Assembly (NCBI RefSeq): GCF_013426205.1
Contig: NC_089423.1
Coordinates: forward strand, 1,674,001 to 1,738,000
Length of the DNA: 64,000 nt
Direction of reading: 5' to 3'
From: Metarhizium brunneum
Lineage: Eukaryota > Ascomycota > Sordariomycetes > Hypocreales > Clavicipitaceae
Under the pieces are notes generated by a model. It was given only the letters and a program-made list of their open reading frames with translations, ran no database searches and was not told the DNA's origin. The position numbers were made by a program, and so were the translations under genes. This document shows, piece after piece, positions 45,501 through 58,492 of this stretch (positions are counted from its first letter, which is position 1; every line of letters starts with the position of its first letter).

Positions 45501-48500
45501 TGACCGGCTATTTGTCTAATACACTGCTCAAGGTGAACTTTGTGAGAAAGGGTGGCATTGAGCTCCTTCTCGACTTGTGCGAGTCACCAAGTCTCGACGC
45601 ATCATTTGGTGATTCATCTGCCTCCAGAGTTCTCAATCAGGTCATCGCCCAATTAGTTGAGCACTCCCCTGTTCGGGGTCTGCCCTCCCTATTGCGCCGC
45701 GCGCAGTCAAACATTGATGTGTTGAAACCTCTTGCAGCCAAGACTGAAGCTCTCCCTCCGTACTTTGGCGCTTTCCTTGCTACGGATTTGCATGTCTGGA
45801 GCGATGATCCCGAGCAATCGAAAGTTGTTCTACAAGCAACGCAAAAGATCAAGGCACTGTTGAACGCTCAAAATTTGATTAAAATCATTTCCGACTGTTT
45901 CACCACGTCGAGGTCCAACGCCCTGCAGTTCTACCCCGTGAACATTTATGATTACTATTTGAAGCTCGTAAAGTCTATCGGACCCTTGTTGCGAGGTATT
46001 TTGGCCGAGGAAGCAGGCGAGCTCTCCGTTGTACCACAGCATTGGTCGTTGCGCCGTCAGGGTTTTCTCGGCGTGACCAACACAAGTGAGGGGCGTGATG
46101 CTGCGGGGAGCGACGAAACCTCAATCCCAGATGTGCTCAACGATGCTGCCAGAAGCTGGCCCTCTGCTGATGGCACTGACACTTCTGCACCCGTTGAACC
46201 TACGGAGCAAGAGCGCTCTAGCGCCCGGTTCATGAACTACGAGATCTTGCACACGCTTTTGCATCCCATGATCCCCACCTCCTTCCCCTTGTTTCAATCT
46301 CTAGGCAAAGCCCTCTTGCCTAGGAGAGAGCCAAACCACCTTGATCCATTCCCTCGTCCTAGACAGTTGGAGATTGCGATGGCCTTGGCGGACACTGTCT
46401 TATCGCATCTTGGCCCGTCAGTCGCCCAGGCTGAGCCTACATCTAAAGACTTCCATTACTGGATTATTATGCTTCACACCATTCATGAAATGCTAATCGA
46501 CCACCCTTCACCTCGACAAAGCGACAGATCCAATGTGCAAATTATCATGCCAGTTCTCCTTGCATTCAAAGAACAAGGTGGCCTCGACGTGCTGAATTCT
46601 ATACTCAGGATCTTGGCATCTTCTGTGAAGGCGGGGCCAGACAGCAACATAGACGAAACGTCAAAAGTCAAGGTTGCCGCATTTGGACTTAAGAAAGTCC
46701 TTGATCTTTACTACATCCTGGTGAACGGAAAGTACTTGTCGGAAAGCAGCAACCACTTCAATCTTCATCGCCAGGCCGATCGGTCACAGAATATTCCAAA
46801 CGTAGCCCAGCAGATTGTGGTTGAGTTTCGCGCAGCAATTCTGCCTGCCATCATGGAGCTTTGGACGTCCAACTTCGTCGAAAAGGTTCCCGATGCCACG
46901 GTGAAGAGACTCCTGGATATTCTCAAGATTGTGTGTGCGGCTGAGCACGAACCCCAAGCTATCCCCAAAGATGCCAAGGCGCCCTTGATGCTTTTCAAAT
47001 ACACTGATGCGAGATTTAACTGGGCATCTGTTCAAAGCGTGGTGAAAGAGGTCATAGACACGGGCTTTGAGGAAGATCTTGTTCACGAAGCAGTCTATAG
47101 AGCCAATGGGAACACTGCACCCGTTATCGAATATTGCCGCGCTCATACAGACGGTCTCGCAGGGCCACGAAATCCCATTCCTCCTGAGGACGCAGACATT
47201 TCGGCTCTACAACAAGAATCATCAGCAGTCCAAGAAGATCAATCGAATACAGTTACTGCCCCTGACTCCGACCAGATGATCTTAGATGCTCTTCCCGATA
47301 TATCTGCTGATGACATGGTCGAATATGTCGATCGGCATATCGGCAATATTCAGGCTGATAATGATAATTCATCAGAAGCCACGGGTGTAACGTCATCCAA
47401 TCACAGAGATGACACGACCGACAAAATCCCTACTATGAATTTTGTTGTAAATTTCAACGTGGTCAAGGACGAACTGGACAACATGCGTTCCAAGATCCGC
47501 GCACAATTGATTGACCAATGTCTGGACGTGATTCGAACCCATCCCGAGACGGCCATTGAAGTATCAGATTTGGTATCTACCACCATTTTGCGACGGCAGA
47601 ATCAGGAAGCCCAGGAAGAGGTTGCCTCCACGCTCACATTTGCTCTTTCATCTTTATCTCTGGACGAGGATGAGAAGCGGCGAAATGGCAAATGTATTGC
47701 AGCCTACGCTCACCTCTTGGCTCTGTTGCTCCAGGACGAGAATTTCTTTGAGCACAATAAGGAAAATCTCGCTGATAAGGTAGACGAGTATGTTGGCTTC
47801 TTGAAAGTCCCACTTTCGTCGTCCACCGACGAATTGCCGCCTTGGATTCCTTATATTTTGCTTGTTCTGGAGGCTCTTCTCTGCCACGATGAACGACCAG
47901 TCCCGGTGCAATGGAAGCCGCCAAAGTCTCTAGAAGACCCCGTTTCTGAGCCTGTCATTCGATTAGGCCTGCCACTGGTTGGTGATGAGAATTGTAACAA
48001 AATTCTGGAATCTCTACTTAACTTGCTGCCTCGTATTGGCAAGGAGGAGATTCTGGCAACTGCAGTGCTGAGGGTGCTTTTGATCCTGACTCGGAAACGA
48101 CGCCTCGCAAAGGTCGTAGGCGAGAAGAAGAACCTGCAGCGATTATTCCTAATGGCCAAGCAACTCTCTGGCTCCGGCTCCGAGCGTCTGAAGCAAACAA
48201 GGCTTACTGCACACATCATCACCATCTTAAGGCACATCATTGAAGACGAGGATATAATCAAACAGATCATGCGCGCAGAGATACAAGCGGACTTTCCCAA
48301 TTTAATTAGGAACCAACGGGGCCACCCTGATGTATCATCTTTTCTCCGAGCCATGGCACCTGTTGCCCTTCGCGCTCCGGATCTGTTTGTGGAAGTGACA
48401 AACGAGGTGCTTCGATTTCAAAGATGGATGGCTCCATCCGGGGATTCGAACCGATCGCAGGCTTTGGTTTGGAAAGACCAGCAATCCGACTCCAAAACTG

Positions 48501-51500
48501 AAGAGGAGAAGCCAACCGCAGATGGATCTTCGAGCGATACCGTAAAACCCTCAACAGAGCTTGCCGACAAAGAAATGGCTGACGTCCCAAAGGCACACCA
48601 TGACATTAAGCGACCGGTCGTAGAGAATCCCGATGGAGTCATTCATTTCTTGCTGTGCGAGTTAGTCAACTATCGCGAAGTAGATGACAAGGAACCTTCT
48701 GCGCCTTCTGACCTCAACACGGAGGTTACTGGAACGGCAAACTTGCGAGATCCTAGCCCCAAGGATATTTCAGCAGCTGACGGAAAGGATAAAAAACAAT
48801 CGAAACCTTTGTTCAAGGCAGAAGAGCATCCTATATTTGTTTACAGATGTTTTCTGCTGAACTGTTTGGCAGAACTCCTGCAGAGCTACACACGAACCAA
48901 GGTCGAATTTATCAACTTCAAGCGTAGCGCCCCACCCTTGTCGACTACAACCCCAATTAAGCCACGAACAAGCATCTTGAACTATCTGATTTACGATTTA
49001 CTGTGCCAAGGGAACCTCAACGGTACCACTGACACCATTGTTTCGAAGAAGAAGGCAGCGACATCGTCGCTGACTCAAAAGGTTCTGGTGGCCCTCGTGT
49101 CTAAGACCAGTGAAAAGGCTGCAGACCGTAGAGCCGACAAATTTGTTTACGATGACGAACCTGACTTGCTGTTTGTCCGAAAATTTGTTCTAGACACAAT
49201 ATTGAAAGCTTACGAGAAGGCACCGCTCACTGATGAGCCTCTTGAAACCCGATATTCCCGGATGCAGTGCTTGGCTGAACTCATGAACCACATGATTGGT
49301 GAGAGGGATAGGGACCAGAATCCAAATTCACGAGGCAGCGACAGTCTTCAGTCTCGCTCACAGGCGCAGCTCCGCCGATTAATGTACGAAAAGGGCTACG
49401 TCGACAAGCTCACGTCGTCAATCGCCGAAATTAGCCTCAGCTATCCGGGCGTAAAGCGGGCTATCAAGTATATCCTCCGTGTTCTGCGTGTTCTAACCAG
49501 CACCGCAAAGGAACTGAGCCAATCAAGTATTTTACCTGCAGATCCTGCTGGTGACCACAGTGACGAGGAATTCGCATCATCTTCATCACTGTCTGATGTG
49601 GACGACGATGATAGAGAAGAGACTCCGGACCTGTATCGTAATTCCGCACTAGGAATGCTGGAACCTCGGGGAGAAGATGACGAGTCCGATGAAGGTGATG
49701 AAGACGACGATGAGGACATGTATGGCGATGAATATGACGACGACGAGATGGACTACGGTGAGAATGATATTACCGATGGCGAGGATGACATTAGTGATGA
49801 TGACGAAGAACTTGGTGGCATGGGAGAAATTGAGGGTCTCCCTGGTGAGCCAGGCGTGGTCGAGGTCATCATGGATGAAGATGAAGATGACGAAGAAGAC
49901 AGCGACGATGAAGAGGATGACGACATGGACTCTGCTGATATGGAAGATGTGGAAGACCGGGTAGAGATAGTTGACGAGGATGGGAACCCTCTTGAGGAGG
50001 ATGGAGACTCTGGTTGGGAAAGCGAAAGCGATGTTGAGGAGGATGATGACCCGGACCAAGATGCTCTGGATTATGACGCAGAGGTCCAAGAAGAAGGAGA
50101 AGCTCATATGCATGGCATGGCCCCAGGCGATTTGCTTGACAATATGGCTCGGGCTATTATGGGGGATGATGGAGGGTATGATCCGGATCTAGGTTTGGAC
50201 GACCATTATCTCGACGATGAGCATGAAGATGGTGGTATGCTGAGTCCCCCCTCCCCATTTCCTTTTGAAGCAAACCCAAGGGCGAAAATACAGCTGCTAA
50301 TAAAATGCACAACCATAGAAGATGAGGACGAGGATGAAGATATTGATGACGAGGAGTACATCTATGACGAGGACTATCCAGGTAAACTTGTGAAAAGCTG
50401 TTTATGGCGATTCAGTAGCATGGTATTTATACTAATCGTGGCTAACCTTAGATGACCAACTGCCCCCAATGCCATCGTTGGGGTGGGATGCTGTCAACCC
50501 TGACATGGATGACCGACATCGTAATATGCTTCTCGTTGATGGCCACAGACGACCCGTATTGGCTCGAATGGACAACCGCAGTTCCTTTCCCGGCCGTTTC
50601 CTCGGTGGATCTCATCGTGATCAACTGGGTAAGCTCTTGATCTAAATGCTTCCATCACAACCCTTGCTAACTCTGCAGTAGGAGAGTTCCGCAGCTACTT
50701 TACGTCACGAAACCACAGATCTACGGGGGCACAATCTAACGCGGAGGATGGTCTCAATCCCCTCCTGCGTCGCAGCGATCAAGCAAACGAAGGCCTGCCT
50801 CGGCCTGGCCAAACGCACGCTTTAGATTTAAGAATTCCGCCTGGTTTGCTCGGCGCCGGTCGCCACTCCATGGATGGTCCCATGGGCTTGTTGGGAGAAC
50901 TCATGGAATTTTTGCCAATGATGAGCCAAAGCGGAAATGGCCAACAGGCTTTTCATTTCCACATCACTGGACCTGGCGCACCTCGCGAATTTAGAGATCT
51001 TGGCCCAGCACGGTGGGTTAGGACTGATAATCGGCGCGACGCAACAGCCCAGGAGCCTCACCAAGCAGTTTCCTTCACCGCAGAATCAACCTTGGACCGC
51101 TACCAGGAGGAGGCCAGGATGGTTTTTGGGGTCAACCACACCACTGAAGCGTTTAAGCTTATCAACATTATCACCGCACAGCTTACTCCCGCTGCAATGG
51201 AGCTTGAGAAGAAGATCAAGGCCGAGGAAGCAGAGCATCAAAGACGTGCAGATGAGGAACGAAAGAAGAGGGAGGAAGAAGAACGTCTTACCCAGGAAGC
51301 GAAAGCGGCGGAAGAGAAGGCTGCCAGAGAAAAGGAGGCAAAAGAACGTGAAGAACAGGAACGACTTGCGCGGGAACGCTTGGCCACTGCAGAAACCACA
51401 GAAAACGAGCAACCAGATCGTTCCAGCGAAGAAGCGATGGAAGGTATCGAGACATCTGGACCATCAAGTGAGCCTCAGTCCGCAGTAGAGCCAGGGTCTA

Positions 51501-54500
51501 CGTCCGCTGCCGCTGAACAACCCCGTGTTATGACTACTATCAGGGGTGAAGAGGTTGACGTTACGGAGCTGGGCATTGATCCTGAGTATCTGGCCGCCTT
51601 ACCTGAAGAATTCAGAGAAGAGGTGATTGCTCAGACTGTCAGTGAGCGGCGATCTCAAGCTCGCGAGGAGGCCGCAGCTGGAGAGTCAACAGACGTATTC
51701 CAAGAATTCCTTGACGCTCTTCCTGACGAACTCCGCCAGGAAATTGCCCAGCAAGAACGACAGGAAGAACGCAGGCGAAATCGAGAAGAGGCTCGTCGCC
51801 AAGCAACTGTTCCATCCGGACAGCCGCCTCCCGCTGAAATGGACGCAGCTAGTATTTTGCTCACCTTTCCACCTGCTCTTCGCCAACAAGTTCTCATGGA
51901 CCAAGGCGAAGACATAATGGACCAGCTCACACCGGAGATGGCTGCCCAGGCGAGAGCCTTGAGTCAGCACCACCCCCCAATGCCTCAGCATCAAGGCGTA
52001 CGATCTATCGTCACCCCAGGACAAGGACCTCCTCAAGCTGCTGCCCGGGACAACAGCGAAGGTAAAGCTCAACGCCGAGCTGTAGTGCAGATACTGGACA
52101 AATCTGGGGTGGCGACTCTTTTGCGCTTGATGTTCATCGCCCAGCAAGGTTCCATCCGAAACTACTTGTTCAGCGTCTTTGCTGATGTCTGCGAAAATCG
52201 CCAAAACCGACTCGAGGTGGTAAGCACGATCCTTCAGATTCTTCAAGAAGGCAGCACAGATATGAACGCGGTTGAACGAAGCTTTGGGCAGCTATCGATA
52301 AAGGCAAGGAAGCACAAGGAGCGTGAAACCGACCAGAAAACACCTCAGAGTCTTAAGAAAACACTGACAAACTTGGGAACCACCGCCACACAAGTTCAAC
52401 AGACCAACTCGGAAACCTCGCCGCTCTTGATTGTGCAGCAGTGCTTGGACCTTCTGGTGGACCTGTGCACGAGGAGTCAACACATACCATGGTTATTCTT
52501 GACCGAGCACGAAGTCGTAGGGTCTACTCTTAAGAGGGCATTGAGCCGAAAAGGCAAGATTAAGGACTCTAAGGCTCACAAGTACGCAATCAACTCTCTC
52601 TTGACTTTGCTGGATCGTGAGATTGTCATTGAGAGCTCTGTTGTGATGACACATCTCGCCGATTTGCTAAATCGTGTTACTTTGCCACTTCTTAGCCTCG
52701 ACCGCAAACGCAAAGATACCACAGAGGAGGTCAGAAAGGAAGCTCCTGTCGCTACTGAAGGAGAACAGCGGTCTGCCTCGGCTGAACAACAACCACCTGA
52801 AACGGGTACCTCTACTGAACCTCCCGCAGGGCAAATACCAACTTCTGAACAAAATGCCGACGCTGCGGAGGGAGAGCCTCATCAACAGAAGAAAGAACCT
52901 GGATCGAAGAAACCGAGACAATTGCAGCCACCAGTCATTCCACCACAGAATCTCACTCTTGTTGTGAAAATATTCGTTGCTAGAGAGTGCAGCTCCAAGA
53001 CATTTCAGAACACCATCTCCACCATCAAGAACTTGTCGGCTATCCCGGGCGCAAAGGCTGTTTTCGGACAGGAGCTCGTGAAACAAGCCCGTCTCTTGAG
53101 TGAAAATATCGTCTCAGACCTAGACGACCTTCTTCCCCATATCGAACAGGCCACTTCTGGTACTGAAATCCAAGGCGTTGCACTTGCCAAGTTTTCTCCA
53201 GGGGCGTCTGAGCAAAACAAGCTACTCCGCGTTCTAACTGCATTGGATCATCTGTTCGATGGCCGCAAGAAAGGTGGTGATGGCGAGACGGAGGAGTCTA
53301 AAGAGCATGACAAGCAGCACCTCGTCACTTCTCTATATCACAACTCTACATTCTCTGCCATGTGGGAGAAGCTCAGTGCCTGCCTCAAGGCGATTCGAGA
53401 ACGAGAGAACATGCTGAATGTCGCTACAATTTTACTCCCACTGATTGAATCCCTTATGGTTGTATGCAAGAACACGACGGCAAGCGATGATTTGTCCCAG
53501 AGCCAGGCGAGCAAAGGCATGGTTCTTTCTAGTCCACCACCAGAAGCCCGGACCGCCAGTTTGTTCTTTGCCTTTACGGAAGATCATCGACGCATTCTGA
53601 ACGAACTGGTGCGCAATAACCCAAAACTCATGTCTGGAACCTTTGCGCTCTTGGTTAAGAACCCCAAGGTTTTGGAGTTTGACAATAAACGGAACTACTT
53701 CAATCGCAGTGTTCACTCGCGAAGTAGCCAAAATAGTCGCCCATCCTATCCTCCCCTGCAACTATCAGTCCGTCGCGATCACGTATTCCATGATTCCTTT
53801 CGATCACTCTATTTCAAGTCGGGTGACGAAATGAAATTCGGCAAACTTAACATTCGCTTCCATGGAGAGGAAGGCGTTGACGCGGGTGGTGTCACACGTG
53901 AGTGGTTCCAGGTGCTCGCTCGACAAATGTTTGACCCCAACTACGCGCTCTTCACGCCTGTGTCGTCAGATCGTACTACTTTCCACCCCAACAAGCTCAG
54001 TGGAATCAACCCGGAACATCTAATGTTCTTCAAGTTTATTGGGCGCATCATCGGCAAGGCCCTTTACGAAGGTCGCCTGCTTGATTGTTTCTTCAGCCGA
54101 GCAGTTTACAAGCGAATCTTGGGTAAATCAGTATCGGTGAAGGATATGGAGTCATTTGATCCTGACTATTACAAGTCACTCTGCTGGATGCTGGACAATG
54201 ACATTACGGACATCATCACAGAGACATTCTCGGTTGAGGACGACGAGTTTGGCGTTACGAATGTTTTTGATCTTGTTCCCAATGGCCGAGACGTTGCTGT
54301 CACTGAGGACAACAAGCACGAATATGTACGACTGGTGGTTGAACATAAACTCCTTTCATCTGTCAAGGAACAGATGGAGAAATTTTTGCAAGGTAGGATC
54401 TCTCGAGGCCCTTATGGATTTTTTTTTCTTCTTTCTTCTCTAATAACGTTAATTCATTTCAGGCTTCCATGATATCATTCCTGCTGAGTTGATCTCCATT

Positions 54501-54974
54501 TTTAACGAGCAAGAACTTGAGCTGCTCATCTCGGGTCTTCCCGATATTGACATTGATGACTGGAAGAGTAATTCGGAATATCAGAATTACACACCATCAT
54601 CTCAACAGATTCAATGGTTTTGGCGAGCTGTTAGGTCCTTTGATAAAGAGGAACGCGCCAAGCTGCTCCAGTTTGTGACCGGTACCAGCAAAGTCCCCCT
54701 CAACGGATTCAAGGAACTTGAAGGCATGAACGGCATCAGTCGTTTCAACATTCATCGAGATTATGGTGACAAGGATCGATTACCGTCATCTCACACTTGC
54801 TTCAATCGTAAGTATCCACTAGCAATTTTGCAATTGTCTGGAAATTTTTGCGGCTTGTGTAAGCTGACTCGTGCTACAGAACTTGATCTCCCAGAGTACG
54901 AAAGCTATGACATGTTGCGAGCTCAGCTTCACAAAGCCATTACCCAAGGCAGCGAGTATTTCGGATTTGCATAG
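42501..54974 (+). CDS. tom1: giant HECT-type E3 ubiquitin ligase Tom1/HUWE1
   Basis: Six exons: 42501-42548, 42626-50381, 50452-50628, 50679-54392, 54463-54807 and 54880-54974, 4044 residues. The 48-nt first exon ([16 protein letters not shown]) joins [12 protein letters not shown]. The order is armadillo-like DUF908 and DUF913 regions (about 85-850), a UBA-like helix set near 1480-1520 ([21 protein letters not shown]), and a very acidic tract (about 2330-2600). Three ubiquitin-binding (UBM/DUF4414) motifs follow near 2950-3075 ([45 protein letters not shown]), then the C-terminal HECT domain from about 3690. The catalytic cysteine is Cys4011 in [11 protein letters not shown], 33 residues from the end, and the protein ends GSEYFGFA. 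It transfers ubiquitin to substrates in stress responses, ribosomal-protein quality control and mRNA export. Confidence 0.97.
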
Positions 54975-55834
54975 AAAATGCATATGATGATGCAACAACA
55001 TGATAAGTAAGAAACGCCGCAGCAGCATAGCGTGGTCAGACCATATAACGGCGCCATGGTGTTGGAAGTGTGAATCAGCGGGTCCTGGCCGTATGGATAT
55101 ACAATTCGCTGGCCTTGTACCTTTCCCTTTTGGGGTTCCGTTGGTTTCATTTTCGAGTAGTGCATATTGTTTGGAGAGTGGCTGGTGAGCGCGCGGCAAA
55201 GTGCCCTTTAGTTGGTTGGACTCTCTCCTTTATGGAGAGAGCCGCTACGCAAAGTATCTGGATTGGTCAGACTAGGGAGAAGTGCAGGTCTCACTGGAAT
55301 GGGCATTCAGAGATTAATGACACATGAAGGGGAGCAAAAGCGTGTAGAGTATGGAAATTCGCAATTAGAGTAAATATGACTTGACAGGACTTGAGATCCA
55401 TGGGCTGCGCGGGGATGTGACAAAGAAGAATGTGATGTGATGATATTGGCCAGCGCCTGGGCTAGTGACGGTTGACAGGTTAACCATGTACGAGGATCTT
55501 TGCAGTCAGTACAGATCAGTATCATCACAGTGACAGATTCAAGGTACGATTATACGCGGACACAGGATTGGAACAGGAGTTAATTTGAACATGGCATCAA
55601 GAATGCATTTTGATAAGTCTGAAAATGCTCTCTAATACATCCGTGATCAATTGGTGAGGGCTGGGACTTTCGAAACCACGCGAAACCCCGCTAGCCCACG
55701 GGATATTGATTGTAAAAAACCTTCACTCCCAAATGCATGCATGCAAATTCCCCCATAGGAACCAAGGTAAATTTTTCCACTTTTTGATTTTGTCATTATA
55801 CGAAACGCAACGCCAGAGCCATATCAACCCGTTT
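54975..55834. other. gene-free interval between convergent genes
   Basis: 3' flanks of tom1 and rps6. No motif or repeat seen. Confidence 0.5.
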
Positions 55835-57271
55835 TTACTTGCGCATAGAAGAGGCGCGGCGCTTACGGGCATCGGCCTTGTGGGCCTTGGCCTCTGCGAC
55901 ACGCTTGGCGAGGATCTGGGCGTATTCGTTCTGTGGAGAGGCATTGGTTAGTTGTAGTCTTTACAACGGCGCCGGGTTGGGAAAAGAACTTACGGCCTCG
56001 TCCTTGACCTTCTCGGCCTGGCGGCGCTTGAGCGCGGCGCGATGGCGCTTGTGCTGGAGACGCTGGGGAGTGACCAGTCTCTGGATCTTGGGCGCCTTGG
56101 TGTAAGGCTTCTTGCCCTCACCCTTGGGCTGGACCTCGCGGCGGATGACGTACTTGCGAACCTGTTATCCGGAGGGGCGTTTCATCAGTCTCTATTCACA
56201 CAAGTTTTGTTGTACTCTGGTTCCGGTGGGCATAAGCTGAGGGGAGAAGAACAAAAGACGGTGGAGAATTTGTTCATGGACACAAAAAAAACGGCAATTT
56301 TTGTTTCCCCGTTTCTTTCTATCCTCCTCAGAGCATCATACCCACGGACTTGTTCATCTCACACTCTACCCGGACTGCCATAACCAACGCCGCAGCTCCG
56401 AGTAGGCGATGACCGAGTATGGATTGTAGGAGGTGTAACATACATCGTCATCCTTGGTGAGGCCAAAGAACTTGCGGATCTTGGTGGCACGCTTGGGACC
56501 CAGGCGCTTGGGGTGGACGACGTCGGTCAGGCCGGGGATGTCGCCGTCACCCTGCTTGACGATGCTGAGGGCCAGGACGGACAGATCCATGCCGACGATG
56601 CAGCCACGGACCGACTTTCGCTTGCGCTCGCCGGTGCGGCGAGGGCGGTAGCAGGAGTGGCCGTCGGAGAGCAAGAGGCGGACACGGCCGGGGTGCATGA
56701 CACCCTGCTTCATGGGGAAACCCTGCTTGTCGTTTCCTCCGGTGATGCGGAAGATGTAGCCCTTGAACTCGTCGCCGACAGAGTCGCCAGCAACTTCGGC
56801 GCCCATCTGTTTCATCTGGTTAGCTCAAAAAGCTCGGTTTGATTGCATCAAGACTCCGACTGAGGCCGTCTCCCCCATTTCGAGTTGTCCAGCATCTCTC
56901 GGACAGTCGATGTAGAGGGAGCAGCATCGGGTTTTGGTCGAGGGGCGGGACGGTTCGGGACTCGGACGTACGCGCTTCTCCATGAAGACGGCCAGCTTGC
57001 GCTCATCGTCAATGTCGATGAGCTTCTGGCTGCCATTGGCAGGGTAGGAAATGTTCAACTGTGCAGAAACGTGTTAGCCAACGGTTTCCTGTTTTTTTTT
57101 TCTTTGGTCTATCCAAAGATTCGACTCTGCGCGACGATAATGGTTTCTCTCGACACGTGCAAGGTGTGGACATGTTCAAATGCTAGTGTGATATGCCGGT
57201 ATTTCCCATTGATCGTCGGCGACGTCGTTTCTTTTGCTGTTACAGCTGAGAATGCAGATTCGTACCTTCAT
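55835..57271 (-). CDS. rps6: 40S ribosomal protein eS6
   Basis: Five minus-strand exons: 57271-57266, 57058-56972, 56806-56444, 56161-55994 and 55930-55835, 239 residues. The first coding exon is only ATGAAG. Exon 2 gives [20 protein letters not shown]. For exon 3 the acceptor at 56807 (ACAG) is preferred over one 12 nt earlier. The earlier AG sits directly on the CTAAC branch site, and MEKRMGAEV matches the family. The eS6 signature [20 protein letters not shown] is intact. The C-terminal helix ends [11 protein letters not shown], retaining the serines of the TOR-dependent phosphorylation site. It is a structural small-subunit protein. Length fits yeast (236). Confidence 0.96.
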
Positions 57272-57980
57272 CTTGCCAGTTGTGGATGGTGCAAGTTGAC
57301 TTGACCTGGCGCTTGTGAAGTCGGTGATGGATGCAGAGGGATGGAAGAGCAGAAAAATTAATGGACGAATTCGAGAAAGTGTGTGCCGCTAGGGTTCCCT
57401 CTTCTGTGTGTGGGAAAATGGGAAACGGCCAATGATAATTCAAGAGCGGGGCTCGGTTGAAGCGGTTCTCTGCCACAGTCACTAGCCATGAGAAGCGGTT
57501 TGCGCCACATTCGATGTTCCTTTCTGCCCCACCTCGCAACTGTCGTTGCACTTTGGCACCCAAGGATGAGTCCTCGTTTGGTCTTGGTCGGTTGTATTGA
57601 CAATGAAGCAACATTAAGCTCAATTTGTAGTTCGTAAATACCTTGTCCGTTAAAATGGAAGCATGTGCCTAGGTAGGTAGTTATATACAGAGATGTTCCC
57701 TTCTCCCCGCCCCCATTTTCTCTTCGTAAGTCAACCCGTTGACGTCCCCAACGGCGGTGGTGCTCCAATCCCAATACATATATGTTCCGTCTTCTCACGC
57801 GCGAAGCTCTTCGCACCTCCCAAGTCAAACGACCAGGCACTTCATGACATTCCCTACTCCCATCCAATACACCACCCCAAGAGCCCATCAAGCCTTTCCA
57901 ATCACAAACATAAACAAGAACAAGAGAAGACCCAAACCCACATCGCCGCGCTCTTCCAAATAGAGAAAATTCCACCAATA
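57272..57980. promoter_or_regulatory. divergent promoter region of rps6 and ctf8
   Basis: A 709-bp spacer between two divergently transcribed genes, the shared control region of both. It contains CCTAGGTAGGTAG near 57669. No coding frame is supported. Confidence 0.45.
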
Positions 57981-58421
57981 ATGTCAGCAAAGCTTCACCC
58001 CCCATCGAAACCATCACAGCCAAAGTCCAATCCTCTACCCCCTCTCATCCAGACCCCTTCTGGCCTCGCCCTTCTCGAACTTCAGGGCACCATCAACCTG
58101 CCCCAGTCCAAGGACGGCCAAGCACTCAGCGGCATCGAAATCGGCAGGATCGACTTTCCGGACTTCGTACCCGACGCCGAGGGTTCAGCGTGGATGAAGC
58201 GCGTCCACATGTACGTCGGCCAGCACCAGCGTCTGACGGGGGAGGTGAAGAAGCTGCCCAATGCCATTGCCGTGATAAGTCGGCGCGAGAACAGGGTGCT
58301 AGAGAACTCGGCGGGGACGTACCTGGAGGAAGGGGAGAACCTGGAGGTAGTCGAGATTGTCAAGTACAAGATTATGTTTTCAACCCGGCCCGAGCCCGTG
58401 GGGGCGACGAATGCGTCTTAG
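57981..58421 (+). CDS. ctf8: sister chromatid cohesion factor Ctf8
   Basis: Single exon, 146 residues. The frame is open upstream, but the first ATG in good context (AATAATGTC) is at 57981. The family landmarks are LALLELQGTINLP, IGRIDFPDF, MKRVHMYVGQHQRLTGEVKK and the ending VVEIVKYKIMFSTRPEPV. Ctf8 joins Ctf18 and Dcc1 in the alternative RFC complex that loads PCNA and supports sister-chromatid cohesion and checkpoint signalling. The size fits (yeast 133). Its stop at 58421 lies only 71 bp from the stop of the convergent kinase-like gene. Confidence 0.93.
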   Translation: MSAKLHPPSKPSQPKSNPLPPLIQTPSGLALLELQGTINLPQSKDGQALSGIEIGRIDFPDFVPDAEGSAWMKRVHMYVGQHQRLTGEVKKLPNAIAVISRRENRVLENSAGTYLEEGENLEVVEIVKYKIMFSTRPEPVGATNAS

Positions 58422-58492
58422 ACGGCACGTTGGATTTGCGACCAAACAGCGGAGTCTGTCTTCTTTCTATATACGATTATATGGCATTTATT

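Noticed and set aside
56807..56818. Alternative acceptor adding Met-Lys-Gln to eS6 exon 3
   Set aside because: That AG is one base from the CTAAC branch adenosine, too close to be used, and the extra residues break the family sequence.
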